DNA of 64,000 nucleotides from an uncultured bacterium (GCA_903828245.1 CAIKLP010000037.1:36211-100210); one strand, 5' to 3'; shown: positions 9,279 to 19,137, counted from the stretch's first letter. Notes: generated from the letters alone by a model not told the origin. A program made the numbers and translations.

Positions 9279-9695
9279 ATGTCAGGAGTAAACAAAGTAA
9301 TTTTAGTTGGACATTTGGGCAAGGACCCAGAAGTTAGACATTTAGAAAATGGGGTAGCTGTAGCTTCGTTTTCTCTGGCAACAACCGAAACGTACACGAA
9401 TAAAGCCGGAGAAAAATCCGAGCAGACCGAGTGGCACAACATTGTATTGTGGAGGGGATTGGCAGAGGTAGCGGAAAAGTACTTGAAAAAAGGAAAACAG
9501 ATTTATGTGGAGGGGAAAATAAGAACCCGTTCTTGGGATGACAAAGAAGGTATCAAGCGTTATACAACAGAGATTGTTGGCGACAGCTTTACCATGCTTG
9601 GCAAGAAAGAGGACGGAGCTAATTCAAATCCTATCAATCAAGCTGTTAGCGCACCCGCTACTACAGATGAAATAGGTGATGGTTTGCCATTTTAA
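9279..9695 (+). CDS. ssb: Single-stranded DNA-binding protein
   Basis: A 138-residue SSB. The OB fold covers residues 1-108 ([22 protein letters not shown], then [35 protein letters not shown]). A short flexible linker leads to the acidic tip GDGLPF, which recruits repair and replication partners. It binds ssDNA as a tetramer. The gene starts 27 bases after mutY, and its stop codon overlaps the gldE start by one base, so translational coupling is likely. A possible weak promoter (TTATTTTG) lies in the short gap. Confidence 0.95.
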   Translation: MSGVNKVILVGHLGKDPEVRHLENGVAVASFSLATTETYTNKAGEKSEQTEWHNIVLWRGLAEVAEKYLKKGKQIYVEGKIRTRSWDDKEGIKRYTTEIVGDSFTMLGKKEDGANSNPINQAVSAPATTDEIGDGLPF

Positions 9696-11050
9696 TGTTC
9701 ACAAATCAATCAATTTTGGAAACAAACGCAGATCCTTATCCTAGTCTAGTCAGTGTAATTGGTCAGGTTCCATATTTGGAACCCGGCCAATTATTTTTTT
9801 ACCTATTTGCTATTTTAATCTTTACTTTTTTATTAGGATTAATGAATGCAGCAAATATCGCATTTAATAATATCAGCGAGAGCCATATTTTTCTATTAAA
9901 AAAATCGGAAGAATCAGATGACACAAAAATACTCGCACTACTAGACAAACCGGCTACTTTAAAAGCAGCAATTGTTATTGCACAAACAATTTTATTGGTT
10001 GCTATTGTTGCCATTGCAGTTACGCTGCTCGATCGTATCGTATTTTTCCCACAATACCTATTTTTAGGCATTTTACTTAAATTAATTTTCATTGCTATTT
10101 ATTTATTATTAACAGCAATGTATGTGCCCATTGTTTATGCGCAAAAACATCATCTATTATTTGTAAGAAAAATAACGGGTTTAATTCGATTTATTCAATG
10201 GTTACTTAAACCGCTCATTCTATTGATGCTATTGCTAACTAGGGCTATTAATAAAGTGGTAAAACCGCCCTTTCAATTTTCAGAAAAAGAATTCGATCAA
10301 TTATTAGATTCTGATTTAATTAACGAAGAGAATGAAGACGAACAAGTTATTTTAAAAGGTATTGCAAATTTTGGAAATATTTCTGTGAAACAAATTATGC
10401 GAAACAGAATGGATATGGTTGCCTTATCTATTGATTTGAATTTTGAAGAAGTTTTTCAAACAATAAAAGACACCCGATATTCTAGGATTCCAATTTTTGA
10501 AAAAAACTTAGACACTATTAAAGGCATTATTTTTATAAAAGATATTTTAATTTACAGAGAACAAACTAATTTTGATTGGAGAAAATTAATCAGACCGGGT
10601 TTCTTTGTACCAGAGAATAAAAAAATTGACGACCTCTTAAAAGAATTCAGAGCAAAACATACGCATATAGCCATTGTGGTAGACGAATACGGTGGAACGG
10701 CTGGATTGGTTACTTTAGAAGACATTTTAGAAGAAATTGTAGGCGACATATCTGATGAGTATGATGAAGCCGATGATGAATTAAGGTATTCTAAATTAGA
10801 TGAATTTAATTATGTGTTTGATGGTAAAACACCCATCAACGATTTGTGTAAAGTATTAGCCATTGCAGATGACATATTCGATGAAGTAAGAGTGGAGGCA
10901 GATACTATTGGTGGTTTAGTCTTAGCTATTGCGGGCCGCTTTTTATTTATCAATGAAAAAGTGGTTTTTGATAATTTTACTTTTACTATAGAATCTGCAG
11001 ATAGACGAAGGATAAAAAGAGTTAAGCTGACTATTAATAAATCATTGTAA
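9695..11050 (+). CDS. gldE: Gliding-associated protein GldE (CNNM/CBS/CorC-HlyC family)
   Basis: A 451-residue membrane protein. A DUF21/CNNM-type transmembrane domain with about four helices (residues 25-190) is followed by a CBS pair (about 215-345, with RNRMDMVALSID, RYSRIPIFEKNLDTIKGIIFIKDIL and HIAIVVDEYGGTAGLVTLEDILEEIVGDI) and a CorC/HlyC C-terminal domain. The family includes Mg/Co efflux proteins. The GldE name is supported by the overlapping downstream gldD, a pairing known from gliding Bacteroidota, where GldE acts with GldD. Start and stop codons each overlap a neighbour by one base, indicating tight coupling. Confidence 0.88.
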   Translation: MFTNQSILETNADPYPSLVSVIGQVPYLEPGQLFFYLFAILIFTFLLGLMNAANIAFNNISESHIFLLKKSEESDDTKILALLDKPATLKAAIVIAQTILLVAIVAIAVTLLDRIVFFPQYLFLGILLKLIFIAIYLLLTAMYVPIVYAQKHHLLFVRKITGLIRFIQWLLKPLILLMLLLTRAINKVVKPPFQFSEKEFDQLLDSDLINEENEDEQVILKGIANFGNISVKQIMRNRMDMVALSIDLNFEEVFQTIKDTRYSRIPIFEKNLDTIKGIIFIKDILIYREQTNFDWRKLIRPGFFVPENKKIDDLLKEFRAKHTHIAIVVDEYGGTAGLVTLEDILEEIVGDISDEYDEADDELRYSKLDEFNYVFDGKTPINDLCKVLAIADDIFDEVRVEADTIGGLVLAIAGRFLFINEKVVFDNFTFTIESADRRRIKRVKLTINKSL

Positions 11051-11628
11051 TGTCTAGATATTTTATTTTTTATTTTTTATTTTTCATTTTTGCTGCTACG
11101 GCTTGCCAAAACGATTATGCACCCAAACCGAGGGGTTATTATCGCATCAATTTACCCGAAAAAAAATATCAAGAGTACCAGTCAGGATGCAACTATAGCT
11201 TTAAAATTCCTACTTATGCTGCTGTTTGGAACGATAGCTCCGAACACACCAATGCTTGTTGGAAAAATGTGGTCTTTCCGAGTTTAAATGGTAGAATTCA
11301 TTTAAGTTATTATGCAATAAATTCTCCAAAAGAATTAATTGCATTAATGGAAAATGCGAGAAAGCTTGCCTTTAAACATACCATAAAAGCGGAAGGTATT
11401 GATGAGAGTAGAATTAATAATCCAAAGCATCATGTATATGGTTTGTATTACGAGATAGCAGGCAATACAGCTTCTTCGGTTCAATTTTTTGTAACTGATA
11501 GCACTAAACATTTTTTAAGAGGCGCATTATATTTTTATGCAGAACCTCAGGCAGATTCTTTGGCTCCACTTATTAAGTTTGTGAAAAAAGACATCAATGT
11601 ACTATTAGCAAGTTTGGAGTGGAAGTAA
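11050..11628 (+). CDS. gldD: Gliding motility lipoprotein GldD
   Basis: A 192-residue lipoprotein. The signal sequence is FIFYFLFFIFAATAC with the lipobox Cys19, followed by the family phrase YAPKPRGYYRINLPEKKYQ and a single compact domain ending LLASLEWK. GldD is required for gliding and T9SS function in Flavobacterium; its biochemical role is not established. It overlaps gldE by one base. It ends two bases before the convergent large outer-membrane protein gene, with no room for a separate terminator. Confidence 0.9.
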   Translation: MSRYFIFYFLFFIFAATACQNDYAPKPRGYYRINLPEKKYQEYQSGCNYSFKIPTYAAVWNDSSEHTNACWKNVVFPSLNGRIHLSYYAINSPKELIALMENARKLAFKHTIKAEGIDESRINNPKHHVYGLYYEIAGNTASSVQFFVTDSTKHFLRGALYFYAEPQADSLAPLIKFVKKDINVLLASLEWK

Positions 11629-11629
11629 A

Positions 11630-14600
11630 TTAAAAATCTAAACTCAAAGAGACATAATAAACAGGAATTTTATTAACCACATTATTTTGCACTCCCCAAG
11701 CCATATCAAATCTTACAAAATAACCTAATAGCCTAGATCTTGCACCCCATCCATAGCCACCTACAATTGGGTATTTGGGTTCTATAATGGTTACTTTAAC
11801 GGGTGATCCTTGCACCTCTATCTTGTTGAACCTATTTTCTATACTAAAAGGATCGGAGCCCAACCAAGCTGCACCAACATCTGCAAATGGCATTATCTGA
11901 AAATTCTTAATAAAGTCCGACTTGATGGGTCTATTTAATAGGTAAGCAAAAACTGGAATTCTAAGTTCGGCATTTGCCACTAAAAAATTATTTCCATTTC
12001 TAATGTTCTGGTTAAAGCCTCTTAAGTTTGTGGCCAAGGCTTGGTATTTATAATCTCTCGTTTTATCAATTTGAATACCATTGTTAAACTTAGGTATAAA
12101 CCAACTATCTACGCCGCCTAAATAGTACATTACCTTTTGTGATGCAATAGAACTAGAACCTGCTAGTCTACCTGCAAAAATTATTTGGCGAGTTAGTTTT
12201 TGATAATGTCTAAAATCAAAACCAATGTTGACCATTTTATTTTTCGTATCATCTATGTCTAAAAATTCTTCGATGTAAAGCTTATATCTACTGCCATTGT
12301 AGAGGTTCAAGCCTTTGTTAATCGTATTATCATAAACATATTCTACTCTAAAACCAATATTGTTGCTATTGAAATTAGGCAGGTTTAAACTAAAACTATC
12401 TGTCGCTAAAGTAATTCTTTCGTCTCTTCTATAAAAGATAGCAGTTTTAATAGCACTTTGTTCGTTGAAAGGATATTTTAAAATACTTTTAAATTCATAG
12501 CTATTGGTTCTATTCGCACCAACACCTTGGTAATCGTCTCCACCTTGTTTGTAAAAAATAAATTGTTTATCAATTCTTTTTTTCAAATTTTCATAACTCA
12601 AAAAATATTCTGGAATGGTTAAGTTACCAGATAACCTAAAGCCGCCAATAAAACGATAATCTTCTAATAAATCAGCAGCGCCCACTTTTATCAATGCATT
12701 GATGGCAGCGTTTATGTAAATAGGTCCAACACCTGTAAATTGTTGGTAGCTATTGGTGATTAAGCTATTATCAACTTGACTCACAATATAACTGGTCGAA
12801 AAACTTGGCAAATATGGAATGGGTGCAGATTTTGAAAAGTAATCGTCGAGGCTTTTTTCTTTATTTGTTTTCTTTTTTTTCTTTTCTGATAAATAAATAA
12901 TTTGATTCCCACTTGCCGTTTGAATATTTATCGGAATTGTTTTTTCACTTTTTATTCTTGGAAAGGTTGTTTGAAAAAAGTAATCGTTAGAGATTGGAAT
13001 ATTAACTTGCCCTGTATCTTTTATAGCCGCTAAAGAATCTTCTATTCTGCTGTTTTGAATAGAATCCAATAATGCAATTGCCGCTAATTTTTTTTGATTG
13101 TTAAATTTGAGCAGCATTTTTTCCAATTGCGTTTTTTTCTTCATCGAAAAATTGGTCCAAAGGCTAGTGTCGGTATTTCCTTCTGGAGCAATCAATCCAA
13201 ATTTTAAATTATTATTCGACAACATGTCGGTGATGATTCTACTTTTTTTACTGATATCGTGTTTGTCAATATTTCTATCATAATTACTATGCTGTATTGT
13301 ACTAAAGGAGTCTTTGTACACTACTATAGTGGTATCGTAATAAAATATGGTGGTATCGTATTGATAAGCAATAGCCGAGTCGAGCGAGAGAATTTTTCTA
13401 TTGACAACACCACTTTGATCTGTTAAATAAGCAATTTTATCTTTAGCATATTCAATCGGCTTCGTTTCATTATCAAAAGGGGTATTGATTATTCTTTTAC
13501 ATTCATTCGATGTTTTGGTTAAATCAAAAAGAAATAAATCATAATTATTAATCATTGGAAAGTTTTTAAAAACTTCTTTCGCTAATGTATCCGCAATTCT
13601 ATTAGAACTAAAAACAATTTTATTAGCACGGTCATAAAATCTCGGATTTAAATCGTCGAACCAGTCGTCGGTAATTTGTTCATCTCTTCTCGAAATAATG
13701 TCAAATAAGTAAAGATCGGATTGACCATTTTTTACTGCAGACAAAACCCATTTTCTACCATCTGCCGAATAATCTAAATCAAGTATTTTTTCATACTTGT
13801 ACATTTTAATTAAATAATCATCTTTTTTGTTTGCCAGGTTGAGCACTTTAATTTGTGGCATACTTTTTTGTTCGTGGCTAATGGCTAGCAACAAACTACT
13901 GGGGTGCCAGGTAATGGTAACATCTTCATTATCAGAAACAAATGAGCTGCTTTTAACCCCTGATTTGTAAACCTTTTTGGTTTTTTGGGTATTTAAATCC
14001 AGCACATAAACTTTTATTTTACCTCTTTTATTAATGACGTAAGCCAGTTTCTTCCCATCTGGGCTGTATTTAAATGTTTTATAGTCTAGTGTAGCATTTC
14101 TTTTTTTACCTAAATGCACAAACTGTTTTAGCTTTGTCTCTTCCGATATTGCATTACTGGAATTCAGATATTGTTTCTTATAAAAGTTGAGCCATGCTTC
14201 GCCAAGCTCTTTAAAATCTAAACCCACAATATAAATAAAACCGTTTTCGGCATTTCTATTTACACGGGTCATGTATATAATGTTGGATATAGAAGAAGAA
14301 CCAAAATTATCTACAATATATTTCCAAATAGAATGTCCAGCAGTTTTTGCATCTGTACTGGCCATTCGATTAAACTTTTTATATCGCCCATTTAAAATAC
14401 CATCTTTTAGCGAATTGTCTAAATCTACATTCCAAGGTTCTGCTATATACGATTTTAAACCAGGCACAAACCAGTCTGGGAGTGTTAATAGAGTTGAGTT
14501 TGAAAGCTTTTCTTGTAAATTACCGCCGTATAATAATTCATTAATTAACACTTCGGCAATACCAGCTCTAATCTGATTATATAAGTGTTCGGTATTGCCG

Positions 14601-14998
14601 TCAAAATAAATAAATAATTTATTGCCAACAATTGGCGTAATGCCTCCAATGTTTTGTTGTTGATCGGTAATTAATCCTAAATTAGTTTGTACTAGATCGC
14701 TTAATTTATTATAAGCTAAAATTTCTATTCGACCGGCTAATTTATAATCTAAGGTATTTTCAATCTCTTTTAAATTTTGTTCGGCTATTCTACCAACCAT
14801 AGCGCCTAATTCTTTTCCTTCTTTATAATAATAAGTATCGAAATGTGGAGAATGATAATAGAACCATTGAAACTCTTTGAATTGAACCCTGTTTTTTCCA
14901 AATTCGGTTTGCGAGCCCTGAGCCTGACCATAGCAAAGCCCTATTAGGTTAAAGCCTAATACCATTAAGGTTAATATACAACGAACAATAGGGTTCAT
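11630..14998 (-). CDS. Large outer-membrane protein: gluzincin-like region, TolB-like propeller, C-terminal beta-barrel
   Basis: An 1122-residue exported protein with a signal peptide at residues 1-25. Residues 35-275 resemble the N-terminal region of Bacteroidota TolB-like proteins, with a peptidase-fold look but no HExxH seen. Residues 290-560 carry WD40/TolB-like beta-propeller blades (FKYSPDGKKLAYVIN, DLDYSADGRKWVLSAVK, FYDRANKIVFSSNRIAD). A Lys-rich linker lies near 700. The last 350 residues alternate like an outer-membrane beta-barrel and end YYVSLSLDF with the expected terminal Phe. The join of propeller and barrel suggests a surface or assembly role, but no function is known. It is convergent with gldD and ends 2 bases from it. 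Confidence 0.7.
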   Translation of the reverse strand: MNPIVRCILTLMVLGFNLIGLCYGQAQGSQTEFGKNRVQFKEFQWFYYHSPHFDTYYYKEGKELGAMVGRIAEQNLKEIENTLDYKLAGRIEILAYNKLSDLVQTNLGLITDQQQNIGGITPIVGNKLFIYFDGNTEHLYNQIRAGIAEVLINELLYGGNLQEKLSNSTLLTLPDWFVPGLKSYIAEPWNVDLDNSLKDGILNGRYKKFNRMASTDAKTAGHSIWKYIVDNFGSSSISNIIYMTRVNRNAENGFIYIVGLDFKELGEAWLNFYKKQYLNSSNAISEETKLKQFVHLGKKRNATLDYKTFKYSPDGKKLAYVINKRGKIKVYVLDLNTQKTKKVYKSGVKSSSFVSDNEDVTITWHPSSLLLAISHEQKSMPQIKVLNLANKKDDYLIKMYKYEKILDLDYSADGRKWVLSAVKNGQSDLYLFDIISRRDEQITDDWFDDLNPRFYDRANKIVFSSNRIADTLAKEVFKNFPMINNYDLFLFDLTKTSNECKRIINTPFDNETKPIEYAKDKIAYLTDQSGVVNRKILSLDSAIAYQYDTTIFYYDTTIVVYKDSFSTIQHSNYDRNIDKHDISKKSRIITDMLSNNNLKFGLIAPEGNTDTSLWTNFSMKKKTQLEKMLLKFNNQKKLAAIALLDSIQNSRIEDSLAAIKDTGQVNIPISNDYFFQTTFPRIKSEKTIPINIQTASGNQIIYLSEKKKKKTNKEKSLDDYFSKSAPIPYLPSFSTSYIVSQVDNSLITNSYQQFTGVGPIYINAAINALIKVGAADLLEDYRFIGGFRLSGNLTIPEYFLSYENLKKRIDKQFIFYKQGGDDYQGVGANRTNSYEFKSILKYPFNEQSAIKTAIFYRRDERITLATDSFSLNLPNFNSNNIGFRVEYVYDNTINKGLNLYNGSRYKLYIEEFLDIDDTKNKMVNIGFDFRHYQKLTRQIIFAGRLAGSSSIASQKVMYYLGGVDSWFIPKFNNGIQIDKTRDYKYQALATNLRGFNQNIRNGNNFLVANAELRIPVFAYLLNRPIKSDFIKNFQIMPFADVGAAWLGSDPFSIENRFNKIEVQGSPVKVTIIEPKYPIVGGYGWGARSRLLGYFVRFDMAWGVQNNVVNKIPVYYVSLSLDF

Positions 14999-15083
14999 GG
15001 CTTAAATGCAGGATATTCGAATTTAGTTATTTATTTACAGCTATCGAATAAAATATCTTATTTTTAACCTATAAATTCGGATT

Positions 15084-15722
15084 ATGTTAACCATTAAAGC
15101 TTTTACTTTTAATGCATTTCAAGAAAACACTTATGTGATTTATAATGAGCATGCAACAGCAATTATTATTGACCCAGGCTGTTATGAAGTGTCGGAGCAA
15201 CAAGTGCTACTCGATTTTATTGAAACAAATAAGTTAGAAGTTAAACGAATGCTGTTTACACATGCACACATAGATCATGTATTGGGTGCAGCATTCATAG
15301 AAAAAAAATTTGGTTTAAAAATGGAAATGCACGAGTTGGAATTGAGCGTATGGCGCGCAATTCCTAGTTATGCAAGCAATTACGGATTTGTTTATCAAGC
15401 AGCAGAGGAACCGGATTCTTTTTTATCAATACAAGATACCATTCAATTAGGAACAGATATTTTAACAATTATTTTTACACCAGGACATTCACCTGGCAGT
15501 ATTTCCTTTTATTGTGAAGCGCAACAATTCATTATTGCTGGCGATGTATTATTTTTTAAAAGTATTGGCAGAACAGATTTAGCAGGTGGAAATTACGACA
15601 CCTTAATTCAATCTATAAAAACAAATTTATTTACGTTGCCGGCAGATACAAAAGTTTATGCAGGGCATGGAATTACCACTAGCATAGGACAAGAGCGCAC
15701 ACATAATCCATTTTTACAATAA
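15084..15722 (+). CDS. Metallo-beta-lactamase-fold hydrolase (glyoxalase II-like)
   Basis: A 212-residue single-domain enzyme with the full binuclear metal site: H60, H62, D64 and H65 in THAHIDH, H135 in PGHSPG, D154 in AGDVLFF and H195 in YAGHG. The layout is that of short glyoxalase II-like hydrolases acting on thioesters such as S-lactoylglutathione or related thiols. The long substrate-binding C-terminal domain of classical GloB is absent, so the substrate is uncertain. It starts divergently from the large outer-membrane gene, and the permease gene follows one base after its stop codon. Confidence 0.85.
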   Translation: MLTIKAFTFNAFQENTYVIYNEHATAIIIDPGCYEVSEQQVLLDFIETNKLEVKRMLFTHAHIDHVLGAAFIEKKFGLKMEMHELELSVWRAIPSYASNYGFVYQAAEEPDSFLSIQDTIQLGTDILTIIFTPGHSPGSISFYCEAQQFIIAGDVLFFKSIGRTDLAGGNYDTLIQSIKTNLFTLPADTKVYAGHGITTSIGQERTHNPFLQ

Positions 15723-15723
15723 A

Positions 15724-16965
15724 ATGCGAACCGAATTTTTCATCGCTAAGCGATATTTATTTGCAAAAAAATCGACCAATGCCATTACCTGGATATCTTG
15801 GATCTCTGTAATAGGCGTAACCATTGGTACTGCCGCTTTATTTCTTATTCTTAGTGTATTTAACGGTTTTGAAGAACTGAATTTAATTTATGCTAAAAAG
15901 TTAAGTCCAGATTTGAAAATTATTCCGAGCCTTGGCACAAAATTTAATAAGAGCAGTATAGATACCAATTTATTTATATCTCCTTCCATCAATTATTATG
16001 TAAATGTGTTGGAAGATAATGTTTTATTGAAATATAATAATTCACAATATTTTGCAACGCTCCGAGGGGTTAGCGAGCAATATTTACAGTCTAAAGAAAT
16101 TGATTCTGTTTTAAGAGCAGGTACTTTTACTTTACATGAAAACGGACAAGCCTATGCCGTTATAGGTAAAGGAATAGAAAATGCATTGGGTATAGATATT
16201 ACACAACCTATTGAACAAATTGTAGTACTAGCGCCAAAGCAAAATTCTCGTTTAAATACGCTAGATCCAGCTAGTTCTTTGAATTCTGCGGATATATATG
16301 CAAGTGGCATTTTTGCTGTTCAACAAGAAATGGATGAGCGTGTAATGTTTGTCCCTATTGATTTCGCGGAGAATTTATTTGCACAACAAAACAAATTAAG
16401 CAGTGTCGACATCTATTTAAATGATGGGGAAGATATGTTAGCCTATCAAAAAATAATAGCCGCAAAGTTGCCTGCAAAATTTATGGTGAAAAACAGATTT
16501 CAATTAAACGAATCGCTCTATAAAGTTTTGAATACAGAAAGATGGGCAGTTTATTTAGTCTTAACTTTTATTTTAATTATTGCTATTTGTAATATTATAG
16601 GTTCGGTGACCATGTTAATTATTGATAAGAAAAAAGACATTGCAGTTTTAAGAACCTTAGGGGCAACTAAAAATCAGATTCAAAAAATCTATTTTTATGA
16701 AGGCATGATGATTTCATTATTAGGTACTTTCATCGGATTATTTATTGGTGCTAGTTTTGCTATTTTACAAGCTAAATTTAAATTAATAAGTATTTATTCT
16801 TCTACTGGGGAGTATTTACAGGCTTATCCTGTTAAGTTGATATACACCGACTTTTTATTGGTTTTTGCTACGGTATTTATCATTGCATTTATTGCTAATT
16901 GGTTCAGTGCGAAACAAAGCAGTAATGCAAGTCATCACATTAGGTGGGCAATTGCAGCTAATTAA
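15724..16965 (+). CDS. FtsX/LolC-type ABC transporter permease
   Basis: A 413-residue permease with the LolC/LolE layout. The N-terminal phrase RYLFAKKSTNAITWISWISVIGVTIGTAALF gives the first membrane helix, followed by a large periplasmic domain (about 45-265) and three C-terminal helices (about 275-300, 320-350, 375-395) with the FtsX signature LRTLGATKNQIQKIYFYEG. LolCDE lifts lipoproteins from the inner membrane toward the outer membrane. No ATPase (LolD) gene is adjacent, and whether this copy acts in lipoprotein sorting is inferred. The last 4 bases overlap the convergent futalosine hydrolase gene. Confidence 0.85.
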   Translation: MRTEFFIAKRYLFAKKSTNAITWISWISVIGVTIGTAALFLILSVFNGFEELNLIYAKKLSPDLKIIPSLGTKFNKSSIDTNLFISPSINYYVNVLEDNVLLKYNNSQYFATLRGVSEQYLQSKEIDSVLRAGTFTLHENGQAYAVIGKGIENALGIDITQPIEQIVVLAPKQNSRLNTLDPASSLNSADIYASGIFAVQQEMDERVMFVPIDFAENLFAQQNKLSSVDIYLNDGEDMLAYQKIIAAKLPAKFMVKNRFQLNESLYKVLNTERWAVYLVLTFILIIAICNIIGSVTMLIIDKKKDIAVLRTLGATKNQIQKIYFYEGMMISLLGTFIGLFIGASFAILQAKFKLISIYSSTGEYLQAYPVKLIYTDFLLVFATVFIIAFIANWFSAKQSSNASHHIRWAIAAN

Positions 16966-17612
16966 ATACGGCTAAGTAATTCAATAAGGCTGCTATGTAA
17001 ATTTTTTAGTGCCAAAGGAATATCCCAATTTTCTTTATTTCTTTTTTCTACATAATTAGAGATACTTCTAATTTGCAGGCATGGAATTTTTTCGTTCATA
17101 CAACAAAAGAAAAAAGCAGCGCCTTCCATACTTTCTATTTGTGGATTATATAGATTTTGTGTTTGTAAAATACTACTTAATTTTCCATGTGTTTTATTTA
17201 CAGTAATTGCCCTAACCTTTTGCATATGGGCTATTTGCACGCTGATGATATTTTGCTCTGGCACTAATTCTCCCCAAAGAAATGGAAATTCTTTAGGTGT
17301 TTGCAAACCTAGTTGTATCAATGATAAAAAAGAGTTGTCGTCTTCTGCGCCCATTTCGGCGAATAAATCTGATGTAATATGCAATACCTCACCAATAGTT
17401 AATTTTCTATCGAATGCCCCAGCAATTCCAATATTTATGGCTAAATCAAAAGTGCTTTTATTGAGCATTTTGGTTATATGATAGGTGGTATTAACCATAC
17501 CCACGCCAGCAATTAAAAAGGTAATTTCATGTAATTTGTTTAAATCAACCGAAACCAAATTTTTAATTGGCTCAATCTCCATTTCGGTAGCCGCAACAAT
17601 TAATATTTTCAT
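16962..17612 (-). CDS. mqnB: Futalosine hydrolase
   Basis: A 216-residue nucleoside phosphorylase-fold enzyme beginning MKILIVAATEMEIEPI. Family features are FLIAGVGMVNTTYHI, NIGIAGAF, the ribose-binding ESMEGAAFFFCC and RSISNYV. Futalosine hydrolase splits futalosine to dehypoxanthine futalosine in the alternative menaquinone route. MTA/SAH nucleosidase is the close alternative, but the RSISNYVEKRN ending fits MqnB better. The ATG at 17612 was chosen over an upstream TTG at 17627, because a TAATTTCG element (one mismatch to the -7 consensus) lies between them. Confidence 0.82.
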   Translation of the reverse strand: MKILIVAATEMEIEPIKNLVSVDLNKLHEITFLIAGVGMVNTTYHITKMLNKSTFDLAINIGIAGAFDRKLTIGEVLHITSDLFAEMGAEDDNSFLSLIQLGLQTPKEFPFLWGELVPEQNIISVQIAHMQKVRAITVNKTHGKLSSILQTQNLYNPQIESMEGAAFFFCCMNEKIPCLQIRSISNYVEKRNKENWDIPLALKNLHSSLIELLSRI

Positions 17613-17675
17613 ACACGAAATTAGCAAATAGCAGGAAATTTATTCAACAATTAGCAGATAAGCTCCTGCTTTATT

Positions 17676-17683
17676 TATATTTG
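17676..17683 (+). promoter_or_regulatory. -7 element of predicted PTPS/folE promoter
   Basis: TATATTTG is an exact TAnnTTTG match, 19 bases before the ATG at 17703. The -33 region holds only TTAG at the expected distance. It probably drives the pterin gene and the overlapping folE. Confidence 0.5.
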
Positions 17684-17702
17684 TAATTCATATAGCTAAA
17701 AC

Positions 17703-18113
17703 ATGGTTTTTATTACAAGAAGAGAGCGTTTTAACGCGGCACATAAGTTATTTAGAGAAGATTGGACACAAGAACAAAACACCGCAATTTTTGGTAAATG
17801 TGCTAATCCAAACTGGCATGGACATAATTATGAATTATTTGTTACTGTAAAAGGGGAAATTAATCCTGCTACTGGTTTTGTGGTTGATTTAAAAGACCTA
17901 CGTGACATTATAAATAAAGAAGTAATTGATAAAATCGATCATAGCAATATTAATTTAGATGTTGATTTTATGAAAGGTAAATTGGCTTCTACAGAAGTAT
18001 TAGCAGTCGAAATTTGGAATCAACTTTTGCCACATATAGAAAAAGATGGTGTGAAATTACACGGCATTAAATTATATGAAACCGAAAATAATTTTGTAGA
18101 ATATTTTGGATAA
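17703..18113 (+). CDS. 6-pyruvoyl-tetrahydropterin synthase / QueD family
   Basis: A 136-residue T-fold enzyme. Zn ligands are visible in RFNAAHKL (His) and WHGHNYEL (two His), the catalytic Cys in [12 protein letters not shown], a DHSNIN motif and Glu in [10 protein letters not shown]. The family includes PTPS (tetrahydrobiopterin) and QueD (6-carboxytetrahydropterin for queuosine). The adjacent folE supplies dihydroneopterin triphosphate, the substrate of both. The CxxxxxHGH motif does not settle which product is made; QueD is the commoner bacterial role. Its stop codon comes before the ATG chosen for folE. Confidence 0.85.
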   Translation: MVFITRRERFNAAHKLFREDWTQEQNTAIFGKCANPNWHGHNYELFVTVKGEINPATGFVVDLKDLRDIINKEVIDKIDHSNINLDVDFMKGKLASTEVLAVEIWNQLLPHIEKDGVKLHGIKLYETENNFVEYFG

Positions 18114-18120
18114 TTTTAGG

Positions 18121-18738
18121 ATGGAAGAATCAAAAAATAAAAAAGGTTACCAAAAAATTGACCAATACAATCAAGAAAGTATAGATCAATTAGCCAAAAG
18201 TTATACTTCGCTGCTTAGTACAATTGGAGAAGATATTTCGAGAGAAGGAATCCTTAAAACACCTACTCGTGCTGCAAAAGCAATGCAATTTTTAACCCAT
18301 GGCTATGATTTAAATCCAGCAGAAATTTTAAAGTCTGCCATGTTTAAAGATGATTATTCTCAAATGGTCATTGTAAAAGACATCGAAATTTATTCTTTGT
18401 GCGAACATCATTTATTACCATTTTTTGGCAAGGCGCACATTGCCTATATACCCAACGGACATATTGTAGGATTAAGTAAAATTCCTAGAGTGGCCGATGC
18501 CTTTGCCAGAAGATTACAAGTACAAGAAAGATTAACAACAGAAATTCTGAATTGCATTCAAGAAACCTTAAACCCATTAGGAGTTGCGGTAGTGATAGAA
18601 TGTAAACACTTATGCATGAGTATGCGTGGTATACAAAAACAAAATTCGGTAACCACTACATCTGCATTTACAGGTGCTTTCGAAAACGAAAAAACCCGAG
18701 CAGAATTTATTCACTTAATAGGAATAAGCTTAGTTTAA
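18121..18738 (+). CDS. folE: GTP cyclohydrolase I
   Basis: A 205-residue enzyme that opens GTP to dihydroneopterin triphosphate for folate and, here, probably queuosine or biopterin. Seen: [19 protein letters not shown], the Zn/catalytic block [45 protein letters not shown] and [11 protein letters not shown]. The ATG at 18121 was chosen; an in-frame TTG at 18106 would overlap the pterin gene by 8 bases and adds nothing conserved. It ends with a 4-base overlap with the convergent rbfA. Confidence 0.96.
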   Translation: MEESKNKKGYQKIDQYNQESIDQLAKSYTSLLSTIGEDISREGILKTPTRAAKAMQFLTHGYDLNPAEILKSAMFKDDYSQMVIVKDIEIYSLCEHHLLPFFGKAHIAYIPNGHIVGLSKIPRVADAFARRLQVQERLTTEILNCIQETLNPLGVAVVIECKHLCMSMRGIQKQNSVTTTSAFTGAFENEKTRAEFIHLIGISLV

Positions 18739-19127
18739 TTGTCTTTTTCGGCGCTTTCAGCGGGGTTTTCTCCCTCTTTGGGTTTATTAATGGCATCAAA
18801 TAGTTTCTCCATTTTTGAAACATATTCCATAGAATCGTCGATAAAAAAATCGATGTTTGGAATGACGCGAACTTGATTGCGAATTTTTTCTCCTAATTTA
18901 TATCGAATCTCACGGGCTTTAGCGCGTAATTCATTTAATAATAGTTCGTTGTTTTCGGCATTAAAAATACTGAGGTAAACTTTAGCAATAGAAAGATCGG
19001 GACTCATTCTTACCATGGTAATCGTAACGATACTACTGCCATGAAAAGACCAACCTTCTTTTTGTAAGATTTCACTTAATTCTTTTTGTATAACTCTTGC
19101 AAATTTTTGCTGACGTTTTGTTTCCAT
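18735..19127 (-). CDS. rbfA: Ribosome-binding factor A
   Basis: A 130-residue KH-type protein that binds the 30S subunit during late 16S rRNA maturation and cold adaptation. It begins [25 protein letters not shown] and carries [17 protein letters not shown] and [29 protein letters not shown], the standard RbfA core. An acidic tail (residues 115-130) extends past the usual end. It starts 10 bases after the glycosyltransferase gene on the same strand and may be cotranscribed with it. Confidence 0.93.
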   Translation of the reverse strand: METKRQQKFARVIQKELSEILQKEGWSFHGSSIVTITMVRMSPDLSIAKVYLSIFNAENNELLLNELRAKAREIRYKLGEKIRNQVRVIPNIDFFIDDSMEYVSKMEKLFDAINKPKEGENPAESAEKDN

Positions 19128-19137
19128 TTTTAATTTA

